Shown here one piece after another: positions 8,295 through 15,084 of a stretch of DNA of 18,030 nt (position 1 is its first letter; every line of letters starts with the position of its first letter). Under the pieces are notes generated by a model. It searched no databases. It was given only the letters and a program-made list of their open reading frames with translations, and was not told where the DNA came from. The stretch comes from CAYYMX01 sp964473045 (lineage in GTDB: Bacteria; Pseudomonadota; Alphaproteobacteria; Methylaequorales; Methylaequoraceae), in assembly GCA_964473045.1 (NCBI GenBank), contig CAYYMX010000020.1, forward strand, positions 1-18,030. Direction: 5' to 3'. Both the position numbers and the translations under genes were made by a program.

Positions 8295-8732
8295 ATGAAA
8301 AAGTTAGATATCAATAAAACTCAGTCAATTTTAGATGAAATTCTAAAATATGAGTTAGCTGGGGTGGTGAAATACACGCACTTTGCACTTATGGTTACTG
8401 GACAGAATAGATTAATACTGGACAAATTTTTCAAATTACAAGCGTCAGAGTCATTGGATCATGCCCAACAAGCTGGTGAACTTTTAACTGGATTAGGTGG
8501 TCATCCATCGTTAATGATTCCAAAAATTGAAGAGACTAACAAACATTCTACGGAAGATTTGTTGAAGGAAAGTTTAAGTCATGAAGAAAAAGCAATAAGT
8601 CTTTACAAAAAACTTTTATCTTGTTCAGAAAACCTAAGTTTGTATATCGAGGAATATTCAAGGGAAATGATAAAAACAGAAGAGATGCATAGTATTGAAA
8701 TACAAAAAATGCTTAGAGATTACGAAAAGTAA
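8295..8732 (+). CDS. Ferritin-like diiron protein (bacterioferritin-like)
   Basis: This 145-residue all-helical protein belongs to the ferritin-like superfamily, probably storing iron or detoxifying it in the cytoplasm. Candidate diiron ligands in order are Glu20 (KYELAGVVKY), Glu52 and His56 (ESLDHAQQAGELLTGLGGHP), Glu97 (SLSHEEKA), and Glu129 with His132 (EMIKTEEMHSIE). The block ESLxHAxxAGE..LGGHPSL resembles a bacterioferritin-like group rather than classical Bfr, which has ESIDEMKHAD; the methionine that binds haem in Bfr is not evident. The helices are shorter than in ferritin (about 160-175 residues). It starts a plus-strand cluster and is followed after 20 bases by a transporter gene. 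Family assignment is good; whether it forms a 24-mer cage or a smaller assembly is unclear. Confidence 0.78.
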   Translation: MKKLDINKTQSILDEILKYELAGVVKYTHFALMVTGQNRLILDKFFKLQASESLDHAQQAGELLTGLGGHPSLMIPKIEETNKHSTEDLLKESLSHEEKAISLYKKLLSCSENLSLYIEEYSREMIKTEEMHSIEIQKMLRDYEK

Positions 8733-8752
8733 TTCCTTAAAACTTCAGTCAT

Positions 8753-9646
8753 ATGTTTCGTTCAAGTTTTTTTTTATTCATTGTATTTTTCTTAGTTTTA
8801 ACTTTTTTCTTTCCTAGTCTTTTAAGCTCTTTAAAATCTTTTATACCAGTCCTACTTGGAATAGTGATGTTTGGAATGGGAATGATTATTAATCTTAATG
8901 ATGTTAAAGTTGTATTAAAAAAACCAACTTGGATTATAGTTACATTAATTTTGCAGTTCAGTTTAATGCCTATAATTGCATTTGGCATTGTAAATTTTTT
9001 TAACTTAAATTTTGAGATTGCTTTGGGTTTTTTTATTTTAGGCTCTTGTCCTGGAGGAACAGCATCAAATGTTATAGCTTATCTTTGCAATGGCAATGTA
9101 GCTCTTTCAATCTTATCTACCTTATTTTCAACATTGTTTTCAGTAATTCTTACTCCACTTCTTATTTTTATTTTAGCTAAGGAAAATATAGATGTTAATT
9201 TTTTTGAATTAACAAAGTCAACTTTTTGGATTGTTTTTTTTCCTACCATAAGTGGGTTAATTTTTAAAAAAGTCTTTAAAGATAAAATAAACAATGTAAC
9301 AAACTTTTTACCTAAATTTTCTGAGTTTGTGATCTCTCTGATAATCGGAGTAATTTTGTCTTTAAACTATGATAGTTTTTCTAGTATAAGTTTTTTTCTT
9401 CTGTTTGGTATTATAATTCATAATCTATTTGGGTTATTTTCTGCATATGCTATAGCGTCTTTTTTTAAATATCCAAAAGATGTAAAAAAATCAATTGCAA
9501 TTGAAGTTGCTATGCAAAACTCTGGTTTAGGAATGACATTGGCTTTAGTTCATTTTAGCAAATTGTCAGCACTTCCATCTGCAATTTTTAGTTTGTGGCA
9601 TAATATTTCTGCCATAGTACTTGTTTATTTCTGGAAAAAAAAATAA
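8753..9646 (+). CDS. BASS-family (bile acid:sodium symporter-like) transporter
   Basis: This 297-residue membrane protein has about nine to ten hydrophobic segments. Family signatures are GSCPGGTASNVIAYL followed by GNVALSILSTLFSTLFSV and TPLL (about residues 98-140), and EVAMQNSGLGMTLALVHF with a late SLWHNISA (about residues 250-287). These are the two crossover-helix regions that form the sodium and substrate site in BASS proteins. Known bacterial members move organic acids such as pantoate or pyruvate with sodium; bile acids are not implied. The substrate here cannot be told from sequence. Its codon usage is extremely AT-rich with phenylalanine runs, matching its neighbours. It may be co-transcribed with the ferritin-like gene (20-base gap) and mop (30-base gap), but no shared function is evident. 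Confidence 0.85.
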   Translation: MFRSSFFLFIVFFLVLTFFFPSLLSSLKSFIPVLLGIVMFGMGMIINLNDVKVVLKKPTWIIVTLILQFSLMPIIAFGIVNFFNLNFEIALGFFILGSCPGGTASNVIAYLCNGNVALSILSTLFSTLFSVILTPLLIFILAKENIDVNFFELTKSTFWIVFFPTISGLIFKKVFKDKINNVTNFLPKFSEFVISLIIGVILSLNYDSFSSISFFLLFGIIIHNLFGLFSAYAIASFFKYPKDVKKSIAIEVAMQNSGLGMTLALVHFSKLSALPSAIFSLWHNISAIVLVYFWKKK

Positions 9647-9676
9647 ATTAGAACTTTAAAATAAGAGAGGTTAAAA

Positions 9677-9904
9677 ATGGAAATTAGCGCTAAAAATCAA
9701 ATTCAAGGTCTTGTTACTTCTGTTCTGCATGGATCTAGTTATTCACAGGTCGCTGTTGAACAAACTGATGCCGATGGATCGCCGACTGGTAGTTTTATTC
9801 ATGCTGCGATTCCTGTTGACATTTGTAAAAAGATGGAATTAAAAAAAGGTACTCACGTTACCTGTATTTTTCCTGCTGCCACAGTAATAATTGCCAAACA
9901 TTAA
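9677..9904 (+). CDS. mop: Mop-domain molybdate/tungstate-binding protein (molbindin)
   Basis: A single Mop domain fills this 75-residue protein: ISAKNQIQGLVTSV at the start, a variable loop QTDADGSPTGS, then AAIPVDICKKMELKKGTHVT and the closing strand PAATVIIAKH. Free-standing Mop proteins assemble into rings that bind molybdate or tungstate in the cytoplasm, buffering or storing the oxyanion for cofactor synthesis. The loop is a few residues longer than in the shortest molbindins. A ribosome-binding site (AGAGAGG) precedes the ATG. The neighbouring tungstate-type ABC transporter genes, 20 bases downstream, fit this role well. Confidence 0.88.
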   Translation: MEISAKNQIQGLVTSVLHGSSYSQVAVEQTDADGSPTGSFIHAAIPVDICKKMELKKGTHVTCIFPAATVIIAKH

Positions 9905-9924
9905 TTTTACCTAAAATTTGGTTT

Positions 9925-10620
9925 GTGGAAATTTTTTTAAAGTCAATTGAACTTATTTATTCTTTTGATCCAGATCTCTATGAGATAATTTTTTTATCTC
10001 TAGAAGTTTCAATAATTGCATTGTTTATTTCAATAATTTTTGGTTTGCCAGTAAGTGCTATTTTAGCTACTTCAAAATCATTTAAAAAAAAAATAGTGAT
10101 AATTTTTTTTAATTCTATGATGTCTCTACCTCCAGTCTTTGTAGGGCTAATTCTTTATGTTCTTTTTTCAAATAGTGGTCCTTTTGGTTTTTTGGAAATT
10201 CTTTATACACCGTCTATTATGATTATAGCTCAGGTTATATTGATTCTTCCAATAATTATTTCTGTTAGCACCGAAGTGCTTGAACAGGTCTCAAATGAGT
10301 ATGAAGAATTAATGTATATATTTAGAGTAAATAATAAAGATAAGATACTTACAATTTTGTGGGATACAAGATTTATGCTTTCAACTTGCGTGCTGACTGG
10401 TTTGGGAAGAGCTTTGTCTGAAGTGGGAGCAATTATAATTGTTGGAGGGAATATTTTACATTCTACTAGAGTTATGACTACTACTATTGCCCTTGAGACA
10501 TCAAGAGGAAACCTTATATTAGCTATGTCATTAGGGATAATTTTAATTTTTATAGCAATTTTATTAAACATATTAGTTGTAATTACAAAACATACTGCAA
10601 GGAAGTTTTCTTATGATTAA
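9925..10620 (+). CDS. tupB: Tungstate-type ABC transporter permease
   Basis: This 231-residue inner-membrane protein has about five to six membrane segments. It carries the binding-protein-dependent permease (EAA-type) loop, here CVLTGLGRALSEVGAIIIVG with GN following. It also has the TupB-like features FNSMMSLPPVFVGLILYVLF, a block around EVLEQVSNEYEELMYIFRVN, and RVMTTTIALETSRGN. Length and motifs fit TupB/WtpB permeases better than ModB, though molybdate transport cannot be excluded. The start is GTG at 9925, 20 bases after mop with no obvious Shine-Dalgarno; the stop overlaps tupC by eight bases. The cytoplasmic Mop protein next door supports an oxyanion substrate. No periplasmic binding protein gene is present in this window. 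Confidence 0.8.
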   Translation: MEIFLKSIELIYSFDPDLYEIIFLSLEVSIIALFISIIFGLPVSAILATSKSFKKKIVIIFFNSMMSLPPVFVGLILYVLFSNSGPFGFLEILYTPSIMIIAQVILILPIIISVSTEVLEQVSNEYEELMYIFRVNNKDKILTILWDTRFMLSTCVLTGLGRALSEVGAIIIVGGNILHSTRVMTTTIALETSRGNLILAMSLGIILIFIAILLNILVVITKHTARKFSYD

Positions 10621-11317
10621 AGATTTCCCAAAAATTTCCTTAAAGCATGTCAATTTTTTTTTAGAGAAAAAACCTTTTTTTTTCAACTTTTCAACAGTAC
10701 TTAGTAATTCTGGAATTACAGTTATTGTTGGTCCTAACGGATCAGGAAAAACTTTGTTGTTAAAATTAATCATTGGTTTAATAAAACCTCAAAGTGGAAG
10801 AATTTCTCTTGGGGAGGGGGTAAAAAAAATTCGAATTGGATATGTATCTCAAAACATAATTTTTTTAAGAAGGAATGTTTACCAAAATATTGCGTATCCA
10901 CTGCAAGTTAGGGGACAAAAGAAAAAAGATGTCTTTGAAAGAGTTTCTTATTTGCTTGAGAAATTTGGTTTTGAAGAAAAAAAATCTCTATCTGCAAGAA
11001 ATCTTTCTGTTGGAAATAAACAATATCTATCAATTATTCGTTCGGTTGCAAATGATCCAAATTTATTAATTTTAGATGAACCAAGTTCAAATTTAGATCA
11101 CAAATATTCAAAAAAGCTAGAAGATGTTTTGAAAGATGAAAAAGAGAAAGGTAAAAAAATAATTTTAGTTACGCATGATATATTCCAAGCTAAACGTTTG
11201 GGTGAAGAAATAATTTTTTTAAAAAATGGAAAAATAGTTGAACAGTCATCCAAAAAAAATTTTTTTTCATCTAATAATAAATTAGTGAAAAAGCTTGTAA
11301 GAGGAGATTTGTTTTAA
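10613..11317 (+). CDS. tupC: Tungstate-type ABC transporter ATP-binding protein
   Basis: This 234-residue ATPase energises the permease encoded just upstream. Walker A is GPNGSGKT (about residues 39-46), the Q-loop is GYVSQN, Walker B is LLILDEPSSNLD, and the switch histidine is in LVTHD. The ABC signature is unusual: LSVGN at residues 131-135 instead of LSGGQ/E, followed by KQYLSIIRSV. The second glycine at the usual LSGG position is therefore a valine. There is no C-terminal regulatory TOBE/Mop domain as in ModC; the separate mop gene may supply that oxyanion-binding module. The start overlaps tupB by eight bases, so the two are translated together. The gene ends seven bases from a convergent minus-strand gene, and I see no clear terminator there. 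Confidence 0.8.
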   Translation: MIKDFPKISLKHVNFFLEKKPFFFNFSTVLSNSGITVIVGPNGSGKTLLLKLIIGLIKPQSGRISLGEGVKKIRIGYVSQNIIFLRRNVYQNIAYPLQVRGQKKKDVFERVSYLLEKFGFEEKKSLSARNLSVGNKQYLSIIRSVANDPNLLILDEPSSNLDHKYSKKLEDVLKDEKEKGKKIILVTHDIFQAKRLGEEIIFLKNGKIVEQSSKKNFFSSNNKLVKKLVRGDLF

Positions 11318-11324
11318 TGGCTTT

Positions 11325-11519
11325 TTATTTTTTTGCTAATTGAAACAAAAAAGCTATGAGTAGTACAAATAAAACATAAAAAATAATAAAAATTACTGGG
11401 TTTTCAACTATTTCTTTGTAGATCAAAGTTTGAGTACAAATTATTTCTTGACTGAATGAGTTTATTTCTTTGGTGCAAAGTTCTAAATTTTCGATTGAAT
11501 CATGTTTTGTATTTGTCAC
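11325..11519 (-). CDS. Small predicted membrane protein, unrecognised
   Basis: A 64-residue frame opens at a GTG directly abutting the stop of the DUF6494-like gene. The first 40 residues are polar, with two cysteines (LELCTKE and EIICTQT). Residues about 41-61 form one clear membrane helix (NPVIFIIFYVLFVLLIAFLF), followed by QLAKK, suggesting a single-pass protein with a short positively charged tail. I do not recognise a family. Zero spacing and shared strand suggest it is the third gene of the FTR1 operon and could assist iron uptake, but that is inference. No ribosome-binding site is visible, so it depends on coupling if expressed. Confidence 0.5.
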   Translation of the reverse strand: MTNTKHDSIENLELCTKEINSFSQEIICTQTLIYKEIVENPVIFIIFYVLFVLLIAFLFQLAKK

Positions 11520-11732
11520 CTAGTCGAATTTTATTTCAAGCTCACCATCAATCTGCTCATCGAGAGCAATGTCTTTTGAAATTATTTTAGCACTAATTTT
11601 TATTTTTTGTGAAGAGGATATTTGTGATGATTGTACAGCTGATCTTACTTTCTCTTCTATTAATCGTTGAGAATTAATACCAACGTTTTTTAGAAATTTT
11701 CTTAGTGAAATATTTAGTGTTTCTTCATCCAT
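11520..11732 (-). CDS. DUF6494-like small protein
   Basis: This 70-residue soluble protein resembles the small uncharacterised family DUF6494 as I recall it: MDEETLNISLRKFLKNVGIN, then SQRLIEEKVRSAV, and a C-terminal beta part ending IDGELEIKFD. It looks like an N-terminal helical half plus a two-strand tail. I chose the ATG at 11732, which overlaps the FTR1 stop as TGATG; a GTG one codon earlier is possible. Function is unknown. Its fixed place directly after the iron permease suggests a link to iron handling. Confidence 0.68.
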   Translation of the reverse strand: MDEETLNISLRKFLKNVGINSQRLIEEKVRSAVQSSQISSSQKIKISAKIISKDIALDEQIDGELEIKFD

Positions 11733-12325
11733 CACTCAAGTAATTCGTGTAACCCATAATACAAGAAATATAATGCAAGTAAAGTGAATAACCACTTTGA
11801 GGATGCAAAAATACTTGAAATCTGAAGTTTTTTTAGCCTCTTGGTAGCTACAAATGCAACACAGCATAAGATACCAAGTCCAATAATTGCACCGACGCTT
11901 AAATCATAAACTGAACTTCCTGCTACATATAAACCTGTAAGGAATACAACAATTTCAGCTCCCTCTCTAAGTACAGTTAAAAAGACTATTGTTGCAAGAG
12001 CTAAAATCGATCCGTTATTTTTTAAGTTTTCTTTTATGATTTTTGCATTGTTTTGTGCTCCGTGGCAATACCAAGCGGTCCAAAATAAAAGGATTGACGC
12101 AAAAATTGCTGTAATAGCCTCAACGTAATCAAAATCATTTTGCACAAATTCTTTTGCAACTATTCCCAAAAACAAAGCGGAAAAAACACCTAGTAATGAT
12201 GATGAAAGAAGAACTAGTTTCTGTTTATTATTTTGAATTAGCAGAAAAGCCATTTGTAAAATCAAATAAATTTCAAATCCTTCTCTAAACCAAACTATAG
12301 AAGATCCGGCAAGTCCTGGGGTCAT
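11732..12325 (-). CDS. FTR1-family iron permease
   Basis: This 197-residue membrane protein carries both REXXE iron-binding motifs of the FTR1/EfeU family: REGFE (residues 14-18, after SSIVWF) and REGAE in the second half (TVLREGAEIVVFLTG). It has about six to seven hydrophobic segments. It is shorter than EfeU (about 280 residues) and has no cupredoxin or peptidase-M75 partner beside it, so it is a minimal version that probably takes up iron across the inner membrane. A histidine-containing segment WTAWYCHGAQ lies between the motifs. Upstream there are Fur-box-like sites and a TATAAT box, supporting iron repression. The ATG has AGGA at a suitable distance. Confidence 0.85.
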   Translation of the reverse strand: MTPGLAGSSIVWFREGFEIYLILQMAFLLIQNNKQKLVLLSSSLLGVFSALFLGIVAKEFVQNDFDYVEAITAIFASILLFWTAWYCHGAQNNAKIIKENLKNNGSILALATIVFLTVLREGAEIVVFLTGLYVAGSSVYDLSVGAIIGLGILCCVAFVATKRLKKLQISSIFASSKWLFTLLALYFLYYGLHELLE

Positions 12326-12341
12326 GTTATTTCCTAACTAG

Positions 12342-12347
12342 ATTATA
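12342..12347 (-). promoter_or_regulatory. Candidate -10 box of the FTR1 operon
   Basis: TATAAT on the minus strand, about 17 bases upstream of the FTR1 ATG. The matching -35 (CATAAC region) is weak, which would fit a regulated promoter. The nearby Fur-like sites lie just upstream of it. Confidence 0.4.
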
Positions 12348-12370
12348 ACTATTTCAATATTGTAGTTATG

Positions 12371-12383
12371 TGTAATAATTATC
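12371..12383. promoter_or_regulatory. Secondary Fur-box-like site
   Basis: On the minus strand it reads GATAATTATTACA, matching about 10 of the 13 central bases of the classical Fur site (GATAATCATTATC). It overlaps the place where the -35 region of the FTR1 promoter would lie. In an AT-rich region this alone would be weak; proximity to the better site strengthens it. Confidence 0.35.
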
Positions 12384-12399
12384 TTTATTAATAAATTAT

Positions 12400-12418
12400 G
12401 ATAACGATAATTATTATT
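12400..12418. promoter_or_regulatory. Fur-box-like operator upstream of the FTR1 gene
   Basis: GATAACGATAATTATTATT matches 16 of 19 bases of the classical Fur consensus GATAATGATAATCATTATC. It lies about 75 bases upstream of the iron permease start. Whether this organism's regulator is a true iron-responsive Fur or another family member, as often in alphaproteobacteria, cannot be told here. Confidence 0.55.
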
Positions 12419-12469
12419 AGAAAGAAATTCAAGTAAAAAATTTGATTCTAATATTTTATTATAAATTAT

Positions 12470-12498
12470 GATAGCTTGAGAAAAAATCCCAAGCTATC
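12470..12498 (-). terminator. Hairpin downstream of the small heat-shock gene
   Basis: GATAGCTTG (12470-12478) and CAAGCTATC (12490-12498) form a nine-pair stem, extendable by a G-U and a G-C pair around a U-rich loop. It starts seven bases after the hsp20 stop, so it probably ends that transcript. A strong U tract after the hairpin is missing, so it may instead protect the 3' end. Confidence 0.55.
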
Positions 12499-12505
12499 AA
12501 TTTAT

Positions 12506-12940
12506 CTACTTTATAGAAATTATTTTTGGTTTTTTGTGATCAGGAACTACTTTCTCTAACTTGATTTTAAGCATCCCATCTTCCATTTCAGCATTTTTTA
12601 CCTGAACTTCATCTGAAAGAGTAAATTTTCTTAAAAATGATCTATGAGAGATACCCTGATGAATCATTGATATATTAGGTTTTGAGGACTCATTCTCATC
12701 CTTTTTATTTGACTGTATACTTAGTTCTCCATCAGAAAGTTGAATTTCAATATCACTTTTGTTAAAGCCGGCTAAGGCCATCTCTATTAGATAATTATTT
12801 TCATTTAGCCTCAGAATATTGTAGGGAGGATAACCTGATGAATTACTCTCCAAGCCAAATAATCTATCAAACAGATCGTCAAAGCCAACGGAATAGGGTA
12901 TAAATTTATTTTTATCAATTGTTGTTAGTGTGTTTTGCAT
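12506..12940 (-). CDS. ibpA: Small heat-shock protein (Hsp20/IbpA type)
   Basis: This 144-residue cytoplasmic chaperone holds unfolding proteins until they are refolded by ATP-dependent chaperones. The N-terminal arm includes FIPYSVGFDDLFDRLFGLE, typical of class A bacterial small heat-shock proteins. The alpha-crystallin domain (about residues 38-130) runs from YNILRLNENNYLIEMALAGF to GISHRSFLRKFTL and the closing AEMEDGMLKIKLEK. The C-terminal tail ends KIISIK, containing the I-x-I motif that drives oligomer assembly. It stands alone on its strand with its own promoter upstream and a hairpin downstream. Its leader can fold into a ROSE-type thermometer that covers the AGGAG ribosome-binding site, implying translation on heating. 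Confidence 0.93.
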   Translation of the reverse strand: MQNTLTTIDKNKFIPYSVGFDDLFDRLFGLESNSSGYPPYNILRLNENNYLIEMALAGFNKSDIEIQLSDGELSIQSNKKDENESSKPNISMIHQGISHRSFLRKFTLSDEVQVKNAEMEDGMLKIKLEKVVPDHKKPKIISIK

Positions 12941-12943
12941 ATT

Positions 12944-12997
12944 ATCTCCTTTGTATAAGCAAGATTGATATTATGTATCCCAAAATAGGCGATACAT
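12944..12997 (-). promoter_or_regulatory. ROSE-like RNA thermometer in the small heat-shock gene leader
   Basis: The leader just before the start codon can form AUCUUGCU (12965-12958) paired with AGGAGAU (12950-12944), closing a UAUACAA loop. The G at 12960 is bulged and a U-G pair lies beside it. UUGCU opposite AGGA with a bulged G is the defining core of ROSE elements, and here it sequesters the Shine-Dalgarno. Further 5', AUGUAUC (12997-12991) and GAUACAU (12979-12973) pair perfectly, with CC/GG extending the stem past a bulged G. Two hairpins in about 55 bases make this a minimal version. Melting on heating is inferred from the ROSE family. Confidence 0.75.
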
Positions 12998-13001
12998 GTT
13001 T

Positions 13002-13030
13002 AATATAATGACAAATTGTCACTATGTCAA
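13002..13030 (-). promoter_or_regulatory. Sigma-70-type promoter of the small heat-shock gene with internal palindrome
   Basis: On the minus strand, TTGACA (13030-13025) and TATATT (13007-13002) are separated by exactly 17 bases. Transcription should start near 12995-12997, at the foot of the leader's first hairpin. The spacer holds a perfect 13-base palindrome, TGACAAATTGTCA (13009-13021), a plausible repressor site. The -35 box overlaps the stop codon of slt. I see no heat-shock-sigma type promoter, so control is probably by the RNA leader and perhaps a repressor. Confidence 0.7.
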
Positions 13031-15009
13031 TATGGCACAGTAACTTTCTTGCCAATTGACGAAACTTCATAAAAATTTATACCGTATTTTTTTTGGTATA
13101 CTCTCAAATTAGATAATACTTTTTTAACGTAATATCTTGTTTCATTAATTGGAATAGATTCAATCCAATTAATGTATGCTATTTCTTTTTTTCGTGGGTC
13201 ACCATACCGCCTAATCCAAGTTTTGACCCTGTTTGGTCCAGCATTATAAGCGGCTAGTGATAAAGGTAATGAATTATCAAATCTTTTTAACATTTTATTA
13301 ATATAGGTTGTGCCAAGAAGAATATTATACTGTGCATTAGTTGTAAGAGCTTTTTTAAAGTATTTAATTTTCAATGATTTCGTTACTTTTTTTGCTGTAA
13401 ATGGCATTAGTTGCATTAATCCTCTTGCTCCAGCAGAACTACGAGCATTAATTTTAAAATTACTTTCTTGGTGAATGATTGCGTGAATCAGAGCTTTAGT
13501 TGATCTAGAATCTTGAAACTTTTCTGGTATTAAATTTTCAATAATTGGATAGCTAAATCTTAATGATGGTTTCTCTAATGATCTCGAAAGTTTTACTAAG
13601 ATATTCTTATTCTGGTATTTTTTAGCAATCTCTAGTATGAAAAGTTTTTCTTCTCTATTCTTTGAAAGCTGTATTAATTTGTCAAGAAAAGGAATAACTT
13701 TCTCACTTTTTTGGCCTGAATCCTTTAGTATTTTAACAACATCAAATAAATCAGATTTATCTAAGAACTTCTTAGTGGCTAACTGTTCTTTTTCAAAATT
13801 AAATTTGTCTAATTTTATTGATGCATTTTGACCATAAAAAGTAAATTTATTCTTTGCTGATTCAGTCAGCCATTCATGAACCTCTTTGCTATTTTTTTTA
13901 TTATCATTTTCAAGTGACAATGCTAACCAATAAGCGGCTTTAGATTTATAATTAATATCTAAGGAATTGTTGAAAACTTTTCTGAAATGTGAAGATGCAT
14001 TGTTAGAATTTTTCAAGTGCACTAATGCGACCCAGCCTGCTAGCCATTCTGCTTCAGTTCCGGACGGACTACTAATAGGTAAATTATGTTTTTTTAAGAT
14101 ATTATAAGCAAGTGTATAGTTTTTTTTGTTTAAAATCCGTCTAACAATAATTCTTGAATTTATCCACCAATTTCTAACATTTTTAATTTCAGTGGGAGGG
14201 TTTAATAATAAATCTGCAGCTGTATCAAGTTTTGCTTTTCTTCTCCATCTCATTCTTTCATAAATTAATCCCGGATCATTTTTAAGTTTAAATGGAACCT
14301 GACTTATTAAAGTCTCAACATTCCCAGCTCTTCTACTGAGCCCTAGTCTAGCTTCGCCTAAGGCTCTTAAATCACCTTTTACTCTGTTTAGTGCTCGTCT
14401 TGCTGAAGAATATTTTCCTTCAGCCATTAAGCGATCAAATCTTTTCCAGTTATCTTCTTGGTTCCAATAATTTTTGTATTTTTTTATGAAATATTTTTGA
14501 TCTTTGAATGTTAGGTTCGCATTAACCCAAACATCCTTAATCATTTGAGCCTTTTTGGATTTGTTTTCATTTTTTAGTGAAAATTCCAAAAAATCAATAG
14601 CTCCTTTACCAGTCATTGGTGGAAACTTTTCAAACCAATCTATTACATCCTTAGTATTACTTCTCTTAGTTATTGATAGTTCAATTTTTTCAATTATTTT
14701 TTTTTGTTCTGGCCAGTTTTGATGTTTGAAAAAAAAATCAACTAAATAATTAAAATTGTGATTACTTCCTGGTCTAATTATATCTAGCCATCTGATGTAT
14801 GATGAAAGAGCTTTGTTATTATAATCATCAGCAAGTGCAAAAGCTAATGACCAGCTTTGTTTTTTTACTTCTTTAAAAACATCTTCATATAATTTTTTTT
14901 TTATTACTGGCTTTGCTAATGGCTTAGGAAGTTCTAAGGCAGATGAACAAACTGGAAAAATTAACAAGAATAAAAAAAAAAACTTGAATCTTAATAAATT
15001 TGCTAACAT
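13027..15009 (-). CDS. slt: Soluble lytic murein transglycosylase (Slt70-like)
   Basis: This 660-residue periplasmic enzyme cleaves peptidoglycan glycan strands to give 1,6-anhydromuramic ends. The signal peptide is MLANLLRFKFFFLFLLIFPV with CSSA following. Residues about 40-480 form a long helical superhelix region like the Slt70 U/L domains (for example RRALNRVKGDLRALGEARLG). The C-terminal SLT domain (about residues 500-640) has the catalytic Glu515 in IIHQESNF, then SSAGARGLMQLMPFTAKKV, SLAAYNAGPNRVKTWIRRYG and ETRYYVKKVL. All family landmarks are present and the length is normal. It is divergent from dapA across 75 bases, an order common in alphaproteobacteria. Its stop lies inside the -35 box of the downstream heat-shock promoter. 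Confidence 0.93.
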   Translation of the reverse strand: MLANLLRFKFFFLFLLIFPVCSSALELPKPLAKPVIKKKLYEDVFKEVKKQSWSLAFALADDYNNKALSSYIRWLDIIRPGSNHNFNYLVDFFFKHQNWPEQKKIIEKIELSITKRSNTKDVIDWFEKFPPMTGKGAIDFLEFSLKNENKSKKAQMIKDVWVNANLTFKDQKYFIKKYKNYWNQEDNWKRFDRLMAEGKYSSARRALNRVKGDLRALGEARLGLSRRAGNVETLISQVPFKLKNDPGLIYERMRWRRKAKLDTAADLLLNPPTEIKNVRNWWINSRIIVRRILNKKNYTLAYNILKKHNLPISSPSGTEAEWLAGWVALVHLKNSNNASSHFRKVFNNSLDINYKSKAAYWLALSLENDNKKNSKEVHEWLTESAKNKFTFYGQNASIKLDKFNFEKEQLATKKFLDKSDLFDVVKILKDSGQKSEKVIPFLDKLIQLSKNREEKLFILEIAKKYQNKNILVKLSRSLEKPSLRFSYPIIENLIPEKFQDSRSTKALIHAIIHQESNFKINARSSAGARGLMQLMPFTAKKVTKSLKIKYFKKALTTNAQYNILLGTTYINKMLKRFDNSLPLSLAAYNAGPNRVKTWIRRYGDPRKKEIAYINWIESIPINETRYYVKKVLSNLRVYQKKYGINFYEVSSIGKKVTVPY

Positions 15010-15084
15010 AAAAACATATATTATTTCTTAAAGATGATAAGGCAACAATTTATTGAATTTTAGAAAAATTAAAAGAGAAATAAA

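Noticed and set aside
8749..9294. Minus-strand open frames opposite the BASS transporter (8749-8988, 9079-9294)
   Set aside because: They are low-complexity shadows of the AT-rich transporter gene, whose family motifs are clear on the plus strand.
11318..11360. A bidirectional terminator between the convergent tupC and small membrane protein genes
   Set aside because: Only seven bases separate the genes and I found no inverted repeat with a U tract.
12941..13030. A heat-shock sigma (RpoH-type) promoter ahead of the small heat-shock gene
   Set aside because: No CTTGAAA-type -35 with a CCCAT-type -10 at suitable spacing was seen; a good sigma-70-like promoter is present instead.
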